A stretch of 19,988 bases of DNA from an uncultured Bacteroidota bacterium (GTDB lineage: Bacteria > Bacteroidota > Bacteroidia > Chitinophagales > Chitinophagaceae). Below are positions 17,026-19,988 of the stretch, piece after piece. The first letter of the stretch is position 1. Each line of letters begins with the position of its first letter. The stretch lies in NCBI GenBank assembly GCA_903913355.1, contig CAIWKU010000448.1, forward strand, positions 1 to 19,988. Reading direction: 5' to 3'. A model generated the notes under the pieces. The model searched no databases. It was not told the DNA's origin and was given only the letters and a program-made list of their open reading frames with translations. A program made the translations under genes and the position numbers.

Positions 17026-17060
17026 AATTTGAAAATTTGAAAATTTGAAAATTTGAAAAT
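17026..17060 (-). repeat. 8-bp tandem repeat in the accC leader
   Basis: On the plus strand gaaaattt is repeated at 17031, 17039 and 17047 and continues as gaaaat at 17055; aattt at 17026-17030 is the end of a preceding partial unit, giving about 4.4 perfect copies. The array ends 7 bases upstream of the accC ATG, replacing any recognisable ribosome-binding site. A further similar piece, gattttcaaatt, lies at 17102-17113 near the accB stop. Confidence 0.85.
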
Positions 17061-17115
17061 AAATGATGGCTTTCATCCCGAATGCTCAGGATAAATTACC
17101 AGATTTTCAAATTAG

Positions 17116-17592
17116 CTATGCTGGTTCAACGAGAAACAGGGGTTGATCGTACTCAACAGGACTTGCATCATCCACCAATATTTTTACGATAGTACCGCTG
17201 ATCTCACTTTCAATTTCATTGAAAAGTTTCATGGCTTCAATAATACAAACCACTTTACCCGGTGTGATCTCTGTTCCAATCTCAGCCAGAATAGGCTTAT
17301 CCGGAGAAGGTCTGCGGTAAAAAGTGCCAATCATTGGGCTTTTGATAGTAATCAGGTTATCGGCTTTGGGAGCTGGAGTTGCCGGAGCGGCAGGTGCTGT
17401 GGGTGGTGGTGTAGAAGGAAGCGTCTGTTGTGGGGCCGTAGTATACACTTGTGGTGCCGGGGCCGCAACGGTTACAACGGGTTCCTCTTTTTGCTTTATG
17501 GTTACCTTACCATCTTTGTCTTCTATACTTATTTCACCAATATTACTTTTATTGATGATTTTGATCAATTCGTGAATTTGCTTTAAGTCCAT
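17116..17592 (-). CDS. accB: Acetyl-CoA carboxylase biotin carboxyl carrier protein
   Basis: 158 residues from the ATG at 17590-17592 (MDLKQIHELI, typical of AccB); a TTG three codons upstream is open but unlikely. AccB carries the biotin that shuttles CO2 from AccC to the carboxyltransferase. Layout: an N-terminal helical domain (1-35), a Pro/Ala/Thr-rich flexible linker (about 42-77), and the C-terminal biotinyl domain (about 80-158) with SPMIGTFYRRPSP (85-97) and the biotinylation motif EAMKLF, Lys122. The C-terminal half has the thumb-bearing form typical of acetyl-CoA carboxylase. It is placed between efp and accC on the same strand, 97 bases from accC, forming the usual accBC pair; the carboxyltransferase genes accA and accD are not in the window. 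Confidence 0.96.
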   Translation of the reverse strand: MDLKQIHELIKIINKSNIGEISIEDKDGKVTIKQKEEPVVTVAAPAPQVYTTAPQQTLPSTPPPTAPAAPATPAPKADNLITIKSPMIGTFYRRPSPDKPILAEIGTEITPGKVVCIIEAMKLFNEIESEISGTIVKILVDDASPVEYDQPLFLVEPA

Positions 17593-17733
17593 AAATGGCA
17601 ATTTTAGGGGTAAAAACAGTAAAATTTGGTCAAATAGGGGGGCAAAATAGCCTTTTTTTGATAAAAAAGGGGATTTTCTTTGAAATTGGAAATTTCATTT
17701 TACCCACATTTTTTATCACTGGAATATCGGTTT

Positions 17734-17771
17734 AAAGCAAATGGCCGTCCGTTTGGACAGCCATTTGCTTT
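17734..17771. terminator. Hairpin downstream of efp
   Basis: Bases 17734-17750 pair with 17755-17771 across a 4-base loop, with one internal C/A mismatch (17746/17759); the other 16 pairs are Watson-Crick. It begins 25 bases after the efp stop on the minus strand. The U-run after the stem on the minus strand is only three bases, so termination may be partial and accB could be reached by read-through. Confidence 0.6.
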
Positions 17772-17796
17772 TATCATCAAGAAACCAGGTATATTT

Positions 17797-18372
17797 TTAA
17801 TCCTTTGCTTCTTTTACCCTTTCTACATAAGAACCATCTTTTGTATTCACCCGTATCAATTCGCCATCCTCTACAAATAAGGGTACCATAACAGTGGCTC
17901 CGGTTTCAACAGTGGCTGCTTTCAGGGCACGGGTAGCGGTATCGCCTCTGAGTCCTGGTTCGCAATAAGTGATTTTAACGACAATCTTTTCAGGCAATTC
18001 GGCACCGATCGGCTGTTCGGTTTCGGCGTTGATAAAAACAAATACTTCCGATCCGTCTTTCAGGAACTGCGGAGCATCGATCATTTCTTCCGCAAGCGCA
18101 ATCTGTTCGAAAGTCTCATTATTCATCAGATTGAAGCCACTATCATCTTTGTATAAGAACTGGAATGCTTTCTTTTCTACACGAACCGGGAAAATGTTTT
18201 CACCACTATTCCAGGTCTTTTCTATGGAGCGCTTGTTATCAACGCCTTTTAGCTTTGCCCACACTTTGGCCGCCGCCCTTGCAGTTTTATTTTCTCCAAA
18301 TTCTACTACTGAATATAAGCTGCCGTCTAATTTGAGGATCATACCACGGCTGATGTCGGATGTACTTGCCAT
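17797..18372 (-). CDS. efp: Elongation factor P with Arg at the modification site
   Basis: 191 residues from the ATG at 18370-18372; the frame extends 20 codons upstream, but MASTSDISRG is the usual EF-P beginning. EF-P binds the ribosome between P and E sites and relieves stalling at consecutive prolines. Three OB-like domains are present: the KOW-like N domain (1-64), the middle domain (65-127) and the C domain (128-191), with the EF-P signature region YCEPGLRGDTATRALKAATV (145-164). The N-domain tip, normally KPGKGGA with modified Lys34, reads GENKTARAAAKVWAKLK (26-42): Lys34 is absent and Arg32 takes the tip position, as in the EarP-rhamnosylated Pseudomonas-type EF-P (NKSGRNAA, Arg32). 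No modifying-enzyme gene is in the window. It lies upstream of accB-accC, separated by a hairpin. Confidence 0.95.
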   Translation of the reverse strand: MASTSDISRGMILKLDGSLYSVVEFGENKTARAAAKVWAKLKGVDNKRSIEKTWNSGENIFPVRVEKKAFQFLYKDDSGFNLMNNETFEQIALAEEMIDAPQFLKDGSEVFVFINAETEQPIGAELPEKIVVKITYCEPGLRGDTATRALKAATVETGATVMVPLFVEDGELIRVNTKDGSYVERVKEAKD

Positions 18373-18409
18373 AACTATATTTTTTATTTGTTGCCCTAAA
18401 AGGCAGGCG

Positions 18410-18417
18410 CAAAAGTA
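18410..18417 (-). promoter_or_regulatory. Candidate Bacteroidota -7 box upstream of efp
   Basis: On the minus strand these bases read TACTTTTG, an exact match to TAnnTTTG, located 37 bases upstream of the efp start codon. No TTG -33 box is found at the standard 19-21 base spacing; a TTTG occurs only 12 bases upstream. Position relative to efp is plausible for a short leader. It remains a single-motif prediction. Confidence 0.35.
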
Positions 18418-18606
18418 GGGATTGGCAGCCAAATTGACGAAAGCTTATTAAAAAACGACCTGATTTTTAAATCTCTACGATCAGACCATTTTCTGAATCA
18501 TCCGGTCCTTTTTGGGGCCAGTTTCCAACAAAATGTTAAAAAAACGACCAATTACAGGCTGCATCAGTTAAACACCCGGTATCTAAGAAGGACAAACCTG
18601 TGCGCC

Positions 18607-19988
18607 ATGAAAAAAAATTTACGCTACATTTTTATTGCTTTCTGCTTGCTTCTTCAGACAGTAATATTCGGTAATACATTAATCATCAAAGGATATGTGG
18701 TTGATGCCAATAATAAAGCAGTAGCTAATAAACCAGTAAGAATTTATACAGACAGTACCAGTCAAGCCTGTCTGGTATCTCATACAAAACTGACAAACCC
18801 TAATGGTTATTACATAGATACCGTAACCTGCAATGGTGACATACGAATACTATATGTGTCTGTAGAGGATTGTACTGGCAAAACAATTATCAATCAACCT
18901 TCCCTGACAGGCATATCCAATATCATTGAAAGTAATTTTACGATTTGTGCCCCAATTACTGTTGCAAAATGTTATGCTTCATTTTCGTTTCAAGTAAATC
19001 CGCCGGTACCCGGAACTACTTCGAATACTCCAATGGGTACACTATTTAACAGCACCGGATCTTTAGCTGCTGCCGGAGATAGTATTATCAGTCGTGTTTG
19101 GGTATTTGGTGATAGTTCAACACCTGTTACCGGTAATCAGATTGTACTATCTCATAACTATGCTAAGCCCGGCACCTATAATGCATGTTTGTCAATAAAA
19201 ACCGCAGGAGGATGTGAAAGTAACTATTGCACAACAGTTGTTACGCATGATAGTCTGCCAAATCCACCTCAAATACCCACTAGTTGCAAAGCCAGTTTTA
19301 CTTATACCCTGCAGGGATATCGTATTTCTGTAAACAGTGCTGGCTCAGTTGGCGCTACTGCTTCGGATAGTATTATTAACCGTAACTGGTATTTCGGAGA
19401 TAGTACCAGAACTGTTTCAATGGGTGGAAATAGTATAAATCCTTCCTATACATTTTCCAAACCTGGAGTGTATATGGTTTATCTATCTATCCTTACCAAA
19501 TCTGGTTGCACCAGTAAATATTCCAGTTCCGTTACAGTAAAAGATACCACAACAATCACACCCGTGCCTACCAATTGTAAAGCAGTATTCACCTATAGTA
19601 TACAGGGTTACACTTTATTGGTTAACAGTTCAGGCTCTCAGGCTGCTGCTTCTACAGATAGTATTATTAGCAGAACATGGTATTTTGGTGACAGTTCCAA
19701 CTTGCCTATTCTTAATGGTAATTATATTTCCGCTTCACATATTTATGCAAAACCAGGCACCTACCCTGTTTATCTATCTATACTTACGAAATCCGGATGT
19801 GCCAGCAGATATTCTACAACCATTACCATAAAAGATACTACTCCTGTAAATCTAATTCCAACTTCCTGTAAAGCGTATTTTAGTTACACCATTCAGGGGT
19901 ATTCAGTAAAGTTAAATAGTGTCGGTTCTGTTGCTGCATCTGCAACTGATAGTATTCTCAATCGCAATTGGTATTTTGGAGATAGTAC
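18607..19988 (+). CDS. Secreted PKD-repeat protein (3' end outside window)
   Basis: The frame opens at ATG 18607 and stays open to the window edge: 460 complete codons. Residues 1-22 form a signal peptide (MKKNLRYIFIAFCLLLQTVIFG). Residues about 23-95 (IKGYVVDANNKAVANKPVRIY..., NPNGYYIDTV) resemble a carboxypeptidase-regulatory-like or CNA-B beta-sandwich. Then come tandem PKD-like domains beginning at residues 122, 227, 324 and 421, each with a CKAxF/CYASF opening, D-S-I-I...W-x-FGDS, a HxYxKPGTY-type strand, and an SGCxSxYS segment near the end. Repeats 2-4 are exactly 97 residues apart (tryptophan at 261, 358, 455). PKD domains occur in extracellular adhesins and enzymes; Bacteroidota versions often end in a type IX secretion sorting domain, which cannot be checked here. 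Function is unknown; surface adhesion is the leading guess. Confidence 0.85.
   Translation, partial: MKKNLRYIFIAFCLLLQTVIFGNTLIIKGYVVDANNKAVANKPVRIYTDSTSQACLVSHTKLTNPNGYYIDTVTCNGDIRILYVSVEDCTGKTIINQPSLTGISNIIESNFTICAPITVAKCYASFSFQVNPPVPGTTSNTPMGTLFNSTGSLAAAGDSIISRVWVFGDSSTPVTGNQIVLSHNYAKPGTYNACLSIKTAGGCESNYCTTVVTHDSLPNPPQIPTSCKASFTYTLQGYRISVNSAGSVGATASDSIINRNWYFGDSTRTVSMGGNSINPSYTFSKPGVYMVYLSILTKSGCTSKYSSSVTVKDTTTITPVPTNCKAVFTYSIQGYTLLVNSSGSQAAASTDSIISRTWYFGDSSNLPILNGNYISASHIYAKPGTYPVYLSILTKSGCASRYSTTITIKDTTPVNLIPTSCKAYFSYTIQGYSVKLNSVGSVAASATDSILNRNWYFGDS

Noticed and set aside
15681..17592. accB-accC plus efp as an unusual operon
   Set aside because: efp next to accBC is a recurrent arrangement in Bacteroidota and some other bacteria, so the gene order is not a novel system.

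Overview
The window looks like ordinary chromosome of a Bacteroidota bacterium, most likely a member of the Chitinophagaceae. Supporting signs are AT-rich intergenic DNA, genes without Shine-Dalgarno sequences, a type III glutamine synthetase, a DPP IV-like S9 peptidase, a head-GIN domain protein, a secreted PKD-repeat protein and the efp-accB-accC gene order. The family-level placement is inference from protein flavour. No rRNA, tRNA, CRISPR array, insertion sequence, integrase or phage gene was seen.

Left part (1-6.2 kb): a DUF4407 membrane protein cut by the window edge (+), then convergent to it an exported DPP IV-like peptidase and pyrG (both -). A 308-base divergent gap leads to an exported dienelactone-hydrolase-family protein (+). 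Middle (6.2-12.7 kb): a run of minus-strand genes, in transcription order head-GIN protein, purL, hldD, proC and a BamA/TamA-type outer-membrane barrel. purL and hldD are only 2 bases apart. Right part (12.8-20 kb): glnN and a small exported LTXXQ-like protein (+), then efp, accB and accC (-), and finally the first 460 codons of a PKD-repeat surface or secreted protein (+) that runs off the window.

Functions are mainly housekeeping: CTP synthesis (pyrG), purine synthesis (purL), proline synthesis (proC), LPS heptose supply (hldD), ammonia assimilation (glnN), malonyl-CoA synthesis (accB, accC) and translation of polyproline stretches (efp). Cell-envelope or exported proteins sit between them. 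All three convergent gene junctions carry long perfect hairpins (24-25, 25 and 17 bp stems), probably bidirectional terminators.

I found no convincing undescribed multi-gene system. The observations most worth checking are an elongation factor P whose modification loop has Arg32 in place of the usual Lys-containing PGKGG tip, an 8-bp tandem repeat abutting the start of accC, an AT-rich motif recurring in intergenic DNA, and the exact 97-residue PKD repeat with a conserved cysteine pair. Three start codons were moved inward from the longest open frame (glnN, efp, DLH-family), and two more (accB, accC) from a TTG to a nearby ATG.
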